Source: Helochares maculicollis
Lineage: Eukaryota > Arthropoda > Insecta > Coleoptera > Hydrophilidae
DNA length: 43,348 nucleotides
Direction of reading: 5' to 3'
Assembly (NCBI GenBank): GCA_033557835.1
Contig: JAWQRO010000313.1
Coordinates: 1-43,348, forward strand
The translations under genes and the position numbers were made by a program. Positions within the stretch are counted from its first letter, which is position 1; each line of letters begins with the position of its first letter. The notes beneath the pieces were generated by a model that saw only the letters and a program-made list of their open reading frames with translations, did not search any database and was not told the DNA's origin. This document shows, in pieces, positions 11,071-21,900 of this stretch.

Positions 11071-11179
11071 AGGCTATCTTGTAAATAGAAGCATTAGAAT
11101 AAATATCAGTAGATTTTCTTATTCAATTTACTAGTAAAGAACTCCTCAAAACGTAGCAGTGCTATAATACTTTATCGTG

Positions 11180-11668
11180 TGTGGCCATCACTTCTAGGAA
11201 CGAAATGCAGCCTTGTGTTCTAACGGATTTAACTTTAATAAAATGTGTTAATATCAACAAGGAAATGACATTCGTGGCACCCATGTTTATGGGTTAACGT
11301 ACTGCAACTCTAGCCCGTTCGTGGAAGTAATTCTGAGGGTCGTGTCGTTGCTAACACTCACGTTTGAGGAATGCAATGCGAGCGTCATGAGAAATGCACC
11401 ATTAGCTACGTTACACTGGGCCCAGGGCAGGAAAGCCTTCCTTTATAAAAAGATCTAAGGAAGAAAGCAAGGCCGACTCAGTTCAGTTCCCTGATCGAAG
11501 AGGTCAGTGGATCATTAGTCTGATGTAAAAAATATATAAATGTAAATAGTAGATATAAAAAATTGTAAATAATGTAAATAGTAATACTAAAAGCAAATAA
11601 GTAAAAAATAAATAAGCTGCATTTTTGTGTTAGATTAAATAAGTAGAAAATCCTTGTGGAAACGGTAA
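11180..11668 (+). promoter_or_regulatory. Core promoter, possibly inside a solo LTR
   Basis: TATAAAA at 11444-11450 is followed 34-41 bases later by a tandem arthropod initiator: TCAGTT at 11478-11483 and again at 11483-11488. Downstream, an AATAAA occurs near 11610 and the segment can be closed at GGTAACA (about 11662-11668). TATA box, initiator, short transcribed region and polyA signal with a TAACA end is the architecture of an insect LTR. No primer-binding site or coding region follows and I could not identify the matching 5' end, so it would be a solo LTR. An ordinary host promoter is the alternative. Confidence 0.35.
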
Positions 11669-11839
11669 CAATAACCATTTTTTCGGGAATCTATTGAGTC
11701 AATTGAATATGTGTAGCAATATTTGATGTTTTCTTCTGCTTATAATTTCAAATTGTTTATAAGGTGTGAAGTTACAAGTCGATTGTTTTGTTTTAGCAGC
11801 TAAATAATGTGGAAGGCTTCGAATACTGTTTAGACCAGC

Positions 11840-11990
11840 AGATACTCCCTGTGGTCCTATACGTCCAAAAAGTTGTTGTCTTTACAATTTTGCTATAAAA
11901 GATGTGCGTCAAATTTCATTACTCCCGGTCAAACGATCTGAGCGATATTGTTTTTACACACACACATACATAGACACAAGGAAATGAAAA
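11840..11990 (+). repeat. Family H fragment
   Basis: The order CCTATACGTCCAAAA, TTTGCTATAAAAGATGTG, CAAATTTCATTACTC, GTCAAACGATCTGAGCGA and a CA-rich patch parallels 1205-1335. The terminal hairpin is absent. Confidence 0.45.
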
Positions 11991-12329
11991 ACTAAAGGTT
12001 TTTCTTAAAAATAACCAGTTGAGTTTCGCATGACCTTGCCACTACCTTCAACGAAAACTACTTTTATTTAAGACATTTTTTTTATTTTGCCTTTTATTTG
12101 CGATATTTTCTCTAGCACTCGTTTGCAGGAAGTCGAAAAATTGTGAAATCCTTACAATTGGCTATTTTTGTATCATCTGAATAGAACAAGCTGCATTATT
12201 TGTATGACACGACGTCACCAGTTTTTAATCCAATCAAAAATAAATTGGACGGCGTTGATGAAAAGTATAAAAATTAAAGATCAGGCGCCAATTTAAATTG
12301 AACGGGGATTTCGCGTTTTCACCTACCGA

Positions 12330-12335
12330 TCAGTT
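12330..12335 (+). promoter_or_regulatory. Candidate initiator upstream of exon 12550
   Basis: TCAGTT matches the arthropod initiator and lies in a locally GC-richer patch about 215 bases before the first candidate coding exon. ATGGCGGCC at 12355 opens a six-codon frame (ATG to TAA at 12373), which could be an upstream ORF. There is no TATA box and no clear downstream promoter element. Confidence 0.25.
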
Positions 12336-12549
12336 TTCATCAGCTTGAAACAAGATGGCGGCCCTCCCACCCTAAGTGTCATATAACAGTATGGCCGTCG
12401 CTCTTGTAAACATATCTCTTGTTTAAAGAGGTTTTGTGGAGCACTTTTAAAGAGGACTACATTATTTTATATTACTGAATCGAAGTACTATGGTGTGTTT
12501 CGCGTTGACATTAAGTAGGTGAATGTAATACACATGTTTTTACCTTCAG

Positions 12550-12577
12550 ATGTCTGCATTAACACATTCTGTGCCAG
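12550..12577 (+). CDS. Candidate first coding exon A1, unrecognised protein
   Basis: ATG at 12550 lies directly after TTTTTACCTTCAG, a strong splice acceptor, and an in-frame TAA lies upstream at 12526. It encodes MSALTHSVP plus one base, and stops at the strong donor CAG|GTTAGT. Joined to the exon at 12964, the frame reads on without a stop. If the acceptor is used, this is a 28-base exon behind a 5' UTR intron; otherwise it is the end of a first exon. I do not recognise the protein. Confidence 0.4.
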
Positions 12578-12963
12578 GTTAGTATTCACCGATTTGTAAT
12601 GATTCATTCATTGTTTTCATCGACCTACAGATAACGTCAGTAAAACAAATAAACCTCGTTTGTTTTGATCATTTATATAATTTAAATTCGTTTGTTTTTC
12701 TCCCGCCCGCTTATCTATGAAGTAACGATTTAAAGTGATTAGAACGTGATTGTTACAATTCATTTTAATCGCTAATGCATTGCGATTTAATAAACATTTC
12801 AAACCTCCTTAGGTAGGTTTCCAATTTAAATTTTTGATGAAATAAATAAACATATATGATTGCTTTAAATTTAATATGCATTTAGAAGTCGCGTATATAA
12901 GATTTGTTTCTTTGAGGAGAATTTAAACGGTAAAAACAATTGATGGGGGTCTACTTTTTCCAG

Positions 12964-13012
12964 GTGCTGACCCAACAAAGGGCATTCAGAAGCGTAGGGC
13001 AGGTAGCATTGG
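12964..13012 (+). CDS. Candidate coding exon A2, unrecognised protein
   Basis: A 49-base exon is bounded by CTACTTTTTCCAG on the left and GG|GTAAGTAT on the right, both near consensus. In the frame set by exon A1 it adds Gly then ADPTKGIQKRRAGSI and ends with two spare bases. The basic KRR followed by AGSI resembles a basophilic kinase site, which is only a suggestion. The next exon is not obvious. A possible exon at 13123 has an acceptor-like TTTATTTAG but gives a stop in this frame. Confidence 0.45.
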
Positions 13013-14938
13013 GTAAGTATTTGCCTTTAACTATGCCCTTTTTGTCTAATTATGTTATTTAATGCATTTGTTTACATATATGTGTAAACAGAAATTAATT
13101 TTCCTGGGATGGGTTTATTTAGGGCCGACATTAAAGGGATCTGCTTGTAGTTCCACTAGCGCGCGCACAGATGGCACCGGTGACATTGAAGTACGGTTAA
13201 GTTTCTTTATAATAGCCAAGGAGGTTAGTAATCTAATCCTCTTTCATAATACCTAACATTTCTGTATAGTGGATACATACATAAAACAGGTATTAGCATA
13301 CATATATGCAATTAGCGCCTATTATTTCTATTACTCTATAGACCGTGTATTAGCACGTGTCATTTAGCGAAATATTTGTCAGTATGATTGCATCCCTTTT
13401 TGTATGGCGCGAAAATTGAAATATTCCCCGGAAATTTATATTTTGGCGCGGAATATTCAAATTTGAAAAGGTCCAGTACATTTACCTTCCAAGTTTAATG
13501 CTACCGAATGATCTAGTTGCAACTTTAGTGCCGTACAGTTGCTTATTAAATTTAGCACGTTTTGCTTTACGGTACGTCCTCCCTTTCTCATCATTCACCC
13601 ATCACTCGAATTTTCAACAACCCCGCGCAGAAATATTTTCGCACGCCCATAGCTCGATGTCTTGGCGGGAGAAAACAAACGAGTTTCCAACAAAATAACA
13701 AACAACCAGCGTCAACTCTTGTACTGTAATCTGTTTTAAAAGCAATTAAGCTCGCTAATGGACCTTTAGTGATAGCAGAGTGTTGACTAGTGTAAAATAA
13801 CAGAATGGTAAAAAGTTCATGTTCTATCGCGAAACAGATTGTTCCGCTTCTCTGACATTTATTACCATAAACTTCAAAAGCAAACTGTGAAATTAGACAA
13901 GTGCTACTACGTTACATAAAAGTTAAGGCTAGTGCTTGCCATTTTCTAAATATTTGGTTTTTGATAAAAAAATATATATATTTGGTAAATTCATCGTTAA
14001 AGCTGGTGGCTTTCCCTTGTGGACGCTCCATTAGCAAGTCTAGTACCAGGCTATGTGTTTTCGTATCTATGGCGGATAAATTTTTAAAATTTACCACCTA
14101 ATAAAAGGGAAGTATCATAGCCAAGGATGGGCAGGTGGAGATAATCACTTTACGAGGACATTGTCTGCGAATATCTACTTCAGTGGCGGCAAACTTAAAA
14201 CTGTATACACGGGATATTATTATTCATATAGTCTCAGGCATCGGAGAGTATTTATTAACTGATAAAAGTTGAATAACTTCCTTATCGTAATTGAATCTCC
14301 AAAAGCAGACTTTTCACAAAATTAGTGCCAAGAAATAAATATGTAGCCTTAATAGGTTGCCTTTATTGAACGGTTCTGAACCCCCGACAACGCGAAGTAA
14401 AATTACAATTTATGTATTGAAAAACTGATAAAATTCCAAAGGGGGCTCTGCGTTTTTAAAACTACCTTTTGCTCAGTTTCATCTTCAACCTTTCACCACG
14501 CTTTGGTTTCGACGTTGTTCCTTGGATCCATTTAAGCCCAAACGTTTTCCTTTTTCGATTTTAGTAGCCGCCATGTTTTGTGTTTTGTATTTCCTTAGGC
14601 TTTACCTGCATTTCAGATTTAATCACTCATCGAAGGTTTCGTCTTCTTCTCACCACTTGCCGAAGTTTTACATTTTTTCGCATTATCACCCCTCGACTTT
14701 GCCTCCTCACTTCACAAATTCTTGTGTGTATGCTATATATTTGATGTCAATCATATTTGTCTGTTTCAAAAGTAATAATAAAAAGTGATTAACTCGAAAT
14801 TTTATATTTACTTGAGTTTTAGATGATTGGCAAGAGATTTAATTGGATAATATGCCACGTAACGATTGTCTTTTGGCACTAAAGGTAGCCAATTGATTAA
14901 ATATTAATTATTTCTGAATATCAGTAATAAAGGGTAAA
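13013..14938. other. Non-coding stretch, presumably intron
   Basis: No gene is supported. Two frames of 64-66 residues near 13062-13256 and 13498-13698 and an 88-residue frame at 14522-14788 have no recognisable domain. The 13630-13680 patch is GC-richer. Confidence 0.4.
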
Positions 14939-14940
14939 CA

Positions 14941-15010
14941 TCTGGGGCATCTCCATTCAACATTCCTGTATAGCATAAGAGTATCAATGGATTTAGTTAA
15001 TTACATAATG
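14941..15010 (+). repeat. Family S motif with conserved tail
   Basis: TCTGGGGCATCTCCATTCAA is followed by CATTCCTGTATA. About 30 bases later comes GGATTTAGTTAATTACATAA, which resembles the sequence after the next copy at 15659, so the similarity extends beyond the core. Confidence 0.55.
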
Positions 15011-15658
15011 AATACTGTCTAAATGTGTAAATAAATGTATTGATAGAAATACTGCCCGGGTCCTTGTCTGGTCTGTATGATGGACAAAATAAGCGGCACC
15101 GCAAACGAAATAAACACCGGAATAGAATATCGAACTTTGAGAATCTTTTGTTATGTAGACAAATACGATCCTGATGAACAAAAACCAACTTGCAAGTCTA
15201 CTTTACTGATTTTACATAACAGGGAATAAACTAAATTTAATGATATCTTATAAAACAAGTTAATCAACGGTGATACCTAAAAACCCCGTCAGCTGTAAAC
15301 TGATTTGACGAACTCGTAACAAGTCATCAACATTCGTTACCCAGCAAAAGATACATCCAGTGATAAACACACTGCAGATCATGCAAAAAAAAAAACAGAT
15401 AAATAAAGCAGACTATCTGGATACTTATGAAGTAATAAATATATAAGTACAGAATGGAAAATTATTTAAATATATAAAGTACGTATGAAGTTAGTACTAC
15501 TATTACATATAATAGCTCAAAAATAACAAATGTCAACACAGAATCAATTTAACTGTCAGAGAAGAAAATTGAAAAACAAAATACCATTTGAAAGGCTTCG
15601 TTGAAAAATAATTATCACAATAAATTAGTCATTTTATATAAAAGCAAATATTAAAAAC

Positions 15659-15760
15659 CTGGAGTGTGGCCACTCAACATTACCGTGCACATAAACTATA
15701 AATGTAAAAGCACCAGCGGATTTACATAATTACATAATAAAAACATAAGGGCGTTGCAGA
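15659..15760 (+). repeat. Family S motif with conserved tail, second copy
   Basis: CCTGGAGTGTGGCCACTCAA then CATTACCGTGCA, followed by AGCGGATTTACATAATTACA. This is the same order as at 14941-15010, about 715 bases away in direct orientation. Confidence 0.55.
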
Positions 15761-16044
15761 AATGAAACTGAAATACTATAATTTTATGTTTTACATGCTC
15801 TTCTACATTTTACTAGACAAAATCTGTTGTACAATTGCACAACAATGTTTGTGCTGTTAGCATTCCTTAGTTCTTATCCGCGAATACGACAGTCATCAAC
15901 TGAAACATCCACTGTATAGTTGGGATATGGCTCTTAGTTTTCTTAGTATTTATTTTCTTATAAAACTGAAATTTGAGAACTTGAATTTAAGGAAGTTGAC
16001 AAATTGCCATCATTTATTCCAATCTGTAGCAACAAAGTAAGAAA

Positions 16045-16425
16045 TAATCAAGAATCAAATAAGTTTCGCTTACTTGGGATTCACTCGTTTATCCCTCGAG
16101 GAGCTTTAAAATGCTATATAATTGCTAAGTGTAGTAAAAACGTTAACTGACTGCAGTTTACGATTTTTGAGGTTATCTAACCCACACCACTTCACGCCCT
16201 CGTTTCATGACTACTCTGGTATCTTGGGGTTTTGATAGCAATAAATACAGAATTATATTTATTTTTTGAAAATATAGGTCTCTCGTCATGAAAAATACCG
16301 TAAACCGTCCAGAGTATCTGACAACCAGCCCTTACGGTCGAATTTTCATTTTGATAGCCGTTTAGGGACAGTTTTGAACAAATTTACTTGAGTCTTTTGT
16401 CCTAGGCTGGTTAAATTTTAGCGGA
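16045..16425 (+). repeat. Family A core plus family K repeat
   Basis: AGAATCAAATAAGTTTCGCT then TACTTGGGATTCACTCG at 16050-16090 is a good family A copy. At 16205-16420, CTCTGGTATCTTGGGGTTTT, an ATATTTATTTTTT block and AACAAATTTACTTGAG with TTTTGTCCTAG parallel 23285-23560 in the same order, which I call family K. There is no coding capacity. Confidence 0.45.
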
Positions 16426-16585
16426 GAGGGCATGAAGACATAAGTTTATGGCTAAAAAAATTAGTTTATTCTTTAATATATTGTCCCTTAAGCCTAATGT
16501 ATTTTTACTAACGGTTCTTAAGTCTATGTATCTAATTCAAAGTAAAGGGAAAGCTTTCAATATATCAGCAGCTGTAATAACTTAT

Positions 16586-17115
16586 TTATTTGGAAAAAAA
16601 ACATATTCCACGTATAAATCTTGCGAGTCTTGAGAACAGATATAAGTCAGAGGGTACCAGATTTGGCGAATAGGGTGGATGTGTTAAGCGTTCGTATTTT
16701 AATTCGGCTGATTTCGCCTTTAGAACATCGCTGGTATAGGAAGGTGAATTGTTATACTGATACTCTCCTGTTATATTTTGCCGGTTTGAAGGTAATAAAT
16801 TAGCAAAATTCTCTTTGCGCCCGAAAAACAACTGATGTCTTAACTTTCTTGGACGGTCTCGGCCCCTTTATGTAGGAGTTGAAAAACCAGGTTCAATCCA
16901 TTGCCATTTGTGTCGTAGTTCAGAATCGTAGTGATAAACCCAAGTCTCATCCATCGACGCTCAAAATCAGTTTTATTCTTTTGATAACGTGCATAGAATG
17001 TCATTTCTTCAGTAGTAGCATTTTTCCGGGTCCAGTGACTACACTGAAACTCTTTGGCCCACATTGCATTGTTTTGGAAGGAACATCATCATATCCATTT
17101 ACCATTTTATTGTAA
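16586..17115 (-). mobile_element. Mariner transposase relic, distinct subfamily
   Basis: On the minus strand KTDFERRW at about 16960-16990 leads, after a frameshift, into MDETWVYHYDSELRHKW, the first catalytic Asp block. NSPSYTSDVLKAKSAELKY follows, where DNAPSHTS would be expected, so the second catalytic Asp is Asn. Then come HPPYSPNLVPSDLYLFSRL and FIRG, with the third Asp kept. The N-terminal third is absent or unrecognisable, and frameshifts and stops separate the blocks. The sequence differs clearly from the other mariner relics in the window, so it is a separate invasion. Confidence 0.8.
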
Positions 17116-19783
17116 ATTCCGATATCCTTTAAACTTTTTTCCACGATTTTTATTACAGTACGATGTTAATTTTCCATTTCAAAAACCACTATGACATGTC
17201 TGCGCTTTCCTCAGCTATCGATATTAAAAATTAATTATTTCTAAAGAGCTAAAAAAAATTTAACAATGTTTTCTGAAAATTTCAATATTTGTGTTCAAAA
17301 CGTGTTGAACTTCATAAAATACCTTACGTTAATGCTGTGATTATGACTTATTACTACCAATAAGGAAGTGTTGGTTTTAATTTTCTCGAATTTAATTTAT
17401 AAATAAGCAGAAACGTTTATCCTGGACACAAAATCGGGATACCACAACTAAATCACATAACATACGAGAATGTAAAATGTTTGATATCTGGTTTCCAGTT
17501 TGCTGCCATCATTCGTTGCTCCTCATTTGTCCAAGAGCGTATGTCCATTCTGATGCACCGTAGCGAATTTATTAGTCTGTTGTAGCATCATAGACACACC
17601 ATTTGTAAAGCTTTACATTTTATCCCCGATAGTGGCACAATATTCCCAAAATCCGTGTTCATCCATAGCCTTTCCGCGACGTCTCCCGCCCATGCCTTTG
17701 AGGCCCCGTGTGCCATGAATACCGATGCAGCTTTACTAACTTAACGTTATACAGTTTAATGTTGGTACATTAATCTGAGGTTAATCCTCGCCTCGCACAC
17801 CTCCTCTTGCGATTAAGGTATATATTAGAAAACATCTTAGAAATATGACAAGCGATGCATTACTTTAATGCGAGTGCACTCATAAATGGAGAAATAAATG
17901 ATGAGCGCGGCGCAGTTACTCCTAGGTGAAAAGAACTAATGAAGATCGAGGAGAGTGCTGCATAGGAGCTACAAATTGCAAACAAAGAAAACTCAGAACT
18001 ATCGTGTAGCTATTGAAAATCGCAGCGCTAACTTTTTTGGAATTTTCTGTTTATTTTTATTTATTTGTATCGCTTTTCGTGGATCTTAGCATGAAATGAC
18101 GCCTTGGGGCAGCGTAAGCTCCATAAGTAAGCTGTTAATTAATTTTCTTGATGGAGCAAGTTTAACACTTGGGCGACTGTGCAAAAAACCGTGACACATT
18201 TGAATAAATGGTAGTAGTTTATTAAAAAATAAATAAAATGCCAGTTTAAATATAAAATATTAGTTAAACACGTGATGACTCCAATTATGGTATGAGGAGT
18301 AGGAAGCAGGATCTTAGTACTGGACTGTTTATACTTTTAAACTTCTTACAGCTGACGCTTCGATGAAGGGTGGTAGAATTGAATTCCATAACATTGTACG
18401 TCAATTTTTTCTGATGTAATTTTTTAGTAGGTATTTCATTTTATTGCAGCTTTGTGGCAAATTATGCTCAAAAAACTATGCAAATTAAAACAAAAATTTT
18501 GTTAAATTCCAAATACACTTAAGTGTCATCAAGTAAAATTAGGATTTGACACTCCACTTTATCGGTGAATAACTTAAGTTTTGAATAGTTATAAACAATA
18601 CTTATGGTAGAATTTAATGACATAAAACATGTAAAATACTTTACTTTTGGAATAAAAATGGTCGTTACTGATGCTGCCAAGTGTGTTTTTTTATGTTTAG
18701 CCATGGTTTTTTATTGTTCTATATTGATTATCCGCCTGAATCAACTTAAATAATTATCTATCTTTCTATGTAATTTATGTTTTACCGCCAATTAGATAGA
18801 TTGCAAATACTTTTTAAGTCTAGAATTTCAAACATTTTCAATTTTAGACAAAAGCTTTGCAAGATACAAATAATTTTTTAAATTTAATTGCACGTATGAC
18901 ACCAAACTTGTTGACTCCCTTTACTAAAATTTTGATAATCCCAGTCAAATTACAATTAATTCCTTAAATTGCGTACATTTTACGTTAGTATTTTAAATTT
19001 TCAGATTTTGTATATGTCTGGATTCCTCTGCTAATCTAAGGCTCAAAACCGTTCATTTAAATTTATTTGCCGATTTATTTAATGAGCAACTTAACTAATT
19101 AAACGCTAGGTTGTTGCTTTGAATTAAGAATCAGTTTTGTTTTAAATTTGCTGAATGGAATCTGGTGGAAATAGCTCACTTTTGGAGCATACAATAGTAT
19201 ATCTTCCATTTTGTGACTAACTGGAAAAATCAACAACTTTACTATTTTTATTCCAATTAACCTTTTTCCCGAACTCGGGTCCCATATGAATGCTATTTGA
19301 AAATGAAAGTAAAGAATTGTATTTAGAAAATGATAAACTTCTTCAAGTGTAATTCACAGGGGGTAAGGGTGAAGTATATGATTGGGTTTTTAGACGCATA
19401 CCTCTGCAAATTTAGTCTATTTGTTTATCGATTGTAAAAGCTATGCTATTTCTTACTAAATACACATTCATTCATTCAATTCTTGTTTTCGAGCGCAAAA
19501 TACGCTCCCTTATCACTTTTAAGAAACAGTTTTGAAAATTAATCAGCACTTGTTGAATATTAAAACAATTGATTTCTTCATCATGTCAAACTTTTACATT
19601 CCCTTCCAAGTTTTGTGAATCCATTGATTATTTTTGGCAAGATTCCAGATTGGGATGCTGCAGAATCAATAATAACGTCGAAGAGGGCTTAGTTTTAGCT
19701 CAATTATCGAGTTCAAAAATCACCAAAATGGCCAAAAATAACTTGTCTTTTATTAAGTTACAATAACATAACAGATATAAGTT
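17116..19783. other. Mostly non-coding; one decayed open frame on the minus strand
   Basis: At about 17525-17740 the minus strand reads GIHGTRGLKGMGGRRRGKAM, then DEHGFWEYCATIGDKM, one in-frame stop, then NGVSMMLQQTNKFATVHQNG. This looks like decayed coding sequence but I cannot name a family. The rest is AT-rich, with nothing seen at 17760-19780. Confidence 0.25.
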
Positions 19784-19861
19784 GGCTCCACTCATATAGT
19801 TTCATAACGGTCAAGTCTCAGGCTTCCTAATGCAAAGATCATGAGTTCTATTCCGGAGGAT
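19784..19861 (+). tRNA. tRNA-Arg-like relic or tRNA-derived SINE head
   Basis: The segment aligns by eye with eukaryotic tRNA-Arg. It opens GGCTCC, has a D-arm-like TAGTTTCATAACGG (A box), CTTCCTAATGCAAAG in the anticodon-arm position with one extra base, and GAGTTCTATTCC in the B-box position. CTCC (19786-19789) can pair with GGAG (19855-19858). The T stem does not pair, so it is not a functional tRNA. The AT-rich tail with TAATAAATAATAATG just downstream would fit a SINE. Confidence 0.35.
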
Positions 19862-20271
19862 GAAGTGAACTTTCTGTTATAATTGTTTTTAAATCCTAAT
19901 TATAATAAATAATAATGTAATACTCGGATGTAAAGTTAGTAGAAATTAAATTTTGCTATAAAAATATCAATTAGCAGTTAGTGTAATAAATTTGAAAAAT
20001 AAAGTTTATACAGAAAATTTGACGTATGCAGACTGAGATTTCGTCAAATCATAACCATTCTCTGCCGGTAAGCTTCGCTTCTTAGGTTTTGAAATTGAAA
20101 CCTTATGCAAAAGGTTTTACAAACGTTTAATGTTACACGTTACTTAAAAATATATCCTTAGTTTTTTAAATGTATTACTTAAATTAATGTATAAAATTGC
20201 AGCTTCGAGTACTTTAAATATGTACTAAACAACAAACGAATGAAGGTACTTTTACACAGCGCGTACGTATG
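19862..20271. other. AT-rich non-coding stretch
   Basis: Nothing recognisable beyond the possible SINE tail at its left end. Confidence 0.5.
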
Positions 20272-20307
20272 CGGGAATGTTGAGTGGAGGACACTATAGA
20301 TGTTTTT
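20272..20307 (-). repeat. Family S motif, minus copy
   Basis: CGGGAATGTTGAGTGGAGGA then CACTATAGAT is the reverse complement of the plus-strand S motif. It is preceded by CGTACGTATG, which also precedes the copy at 30014. Confidence 0.55.
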
Positions 20308-21715
20308 AGGTATGGCAAGCAATATTCGCTGAATTAGTATTTCTGCACCTTTCGGATCCTCATTTCGAATTAAACGTAAGAAACCTTTACAAAAATTTTA
20401 TTAGTTCGTGTGCTAATGTTGCTGGCTAGGAAGTTTCATTACTCAAAGTTTAGATTAAAAACGACTGTAAACCCTAATACTTTATCTTTAGTTTGAAAAC
20501 TAAAAACTTCTCACTTTCTGGAATCGGTGAATGTTAAATAACACGTGACTTACTAGTTTAGAAGACAATCTAAGCATAAGTTTTGTCGATTGGTGCTTCC
20601 ACAGTTGTCAAAGGAGAATCTACACACTAATTATATCAACGGGCAGCAATTTTTGATTAACTGTTTCAAAGAAAGAGTAATTTTTTAGAAGTATCATAAT
20701 TTCAATCGTTTGCTTTGAGTGCTGTTTATTACAATTTTAGCTGCATAAGATGAAAATTATAAAAGCCCACATTTCAATTAATATAGAGTAATCCTGCAGA
20801 AACTTTACCTAACGAGGGACTATTGAAAAATGTCGGAAATTGTAATATTTCTATTAAATTAAAACAATATTTTAGTTCATGCAACTCGTTTTTAAAACTA
20901 GGAAGTTTTTATTTACAAGGAATTTTGAGGATATACACTAAAAGATCTAAAGTAATTGTTTTAATTAGATAACTGCTTCAGCCTGAGGGTATTCTTTAAA
21001 TCGGCGTTAGAGGTCACATAATCTAGCAGAGATCTCAATACCCAATCAGGGAGTTCTCAGGTGTTTTGATGTTGTGAAATTGTGTAGTGGGACATCAAAT
21101 TCATTTTTGTCATTTCTTACTTTAATTGGCAATTAATTTTATGTGAAAGAACCTTCTAAAGTAAATCAGCCGCAAAAATAAAAATGATGATTATACTATA
21201 ATCATTGTTAGTTTAAAATGATGTCATGTACTAAGAAAGTGCCGAGTTGACAAAATACTATTGTTATTAAACATGGATGGTATGTGTATTTAAATATAAT
21301 ACATATAGTTTAATATCTTGCTTAGTTTTTTCTCAAACAACGGTACGTATGTTTTAAGATATCGGCCTTTCGGAAAGTTAATACATACATACTTGGATTT
21401 CGAAGGAATTGGCGGGTGCTTAGTAAATACTCAGATTAAGGTTAACGGCTACTCAAAACTCTTAGATCGTGATTTGTTGCCGTAATGGAAAGTATGCAGT
21501 AATTTTGTCGCTTAGAGTCCATATTCTTCTAACATAAATGCAATTTTGCAATTCCGTCTCCTATGCGAAATAAATGAAAGACATGCAATCATGAACAAAT
21601 TTGACTTTGGTAGCCATTTGTCTTTGGCCGAAAACATAGTGCAGCTCTTTAAATTCTGTGGCAGTTTTTTTATTCCAATGAATTATTAAATGTTCATACA
21701 GTTGGAAAGTGGGAA
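20308..21715. other. Non-coding stretch
   Basis: No gene, repeat core or splice-bounded frame recognised. Confidence 0.5.
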
Positions 21716-21900
21716 TATATCAAGAATCAAATATACTTCACTTATTTGGAATTCGCTTAGTTGGCTTAATGATGATAATTTTATTTGATAATTTGCAAAT
21801 TTTAGTAACATATCTGAGGTGTCTCCTGTCAACATTCCCGAATACAGCCATATACAGTATAAATTTACTACATAAAATATAGCCTAAGAAAATGTTAAAT
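21716..21900 (+). repeat. Family A copy followed by family S motif
   Basis: AAGAATCAAATATACTTCAC then TTATTTGGAATTCGCT at 21721-21757 is family A. About 55 bases on, TCTGAGGTGTCTCCTGTCAA then CATTCCCG at 21813-21840 is family S in the same orientation. The two families are close again near 15659-16090. Confidence 0.5.

Noticed and set aside
13123..13221. Possible next exon after 12964-13012 (acceptor TTTATTTAG, donor GAG|GTTAGT)
   Set aside because: In the frame fixed by the exon pair upstream it meets a TAG within ten codons, and its polypyrimidine tract is weak. It could only work with a different frame of the previous exon.
14522..14788. 88-residue hydrophobic frame
   Set aside because: No family resemblance, splice signals or promoter. 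Phe/Ser/His-rich composition follows from the T-rich strand.
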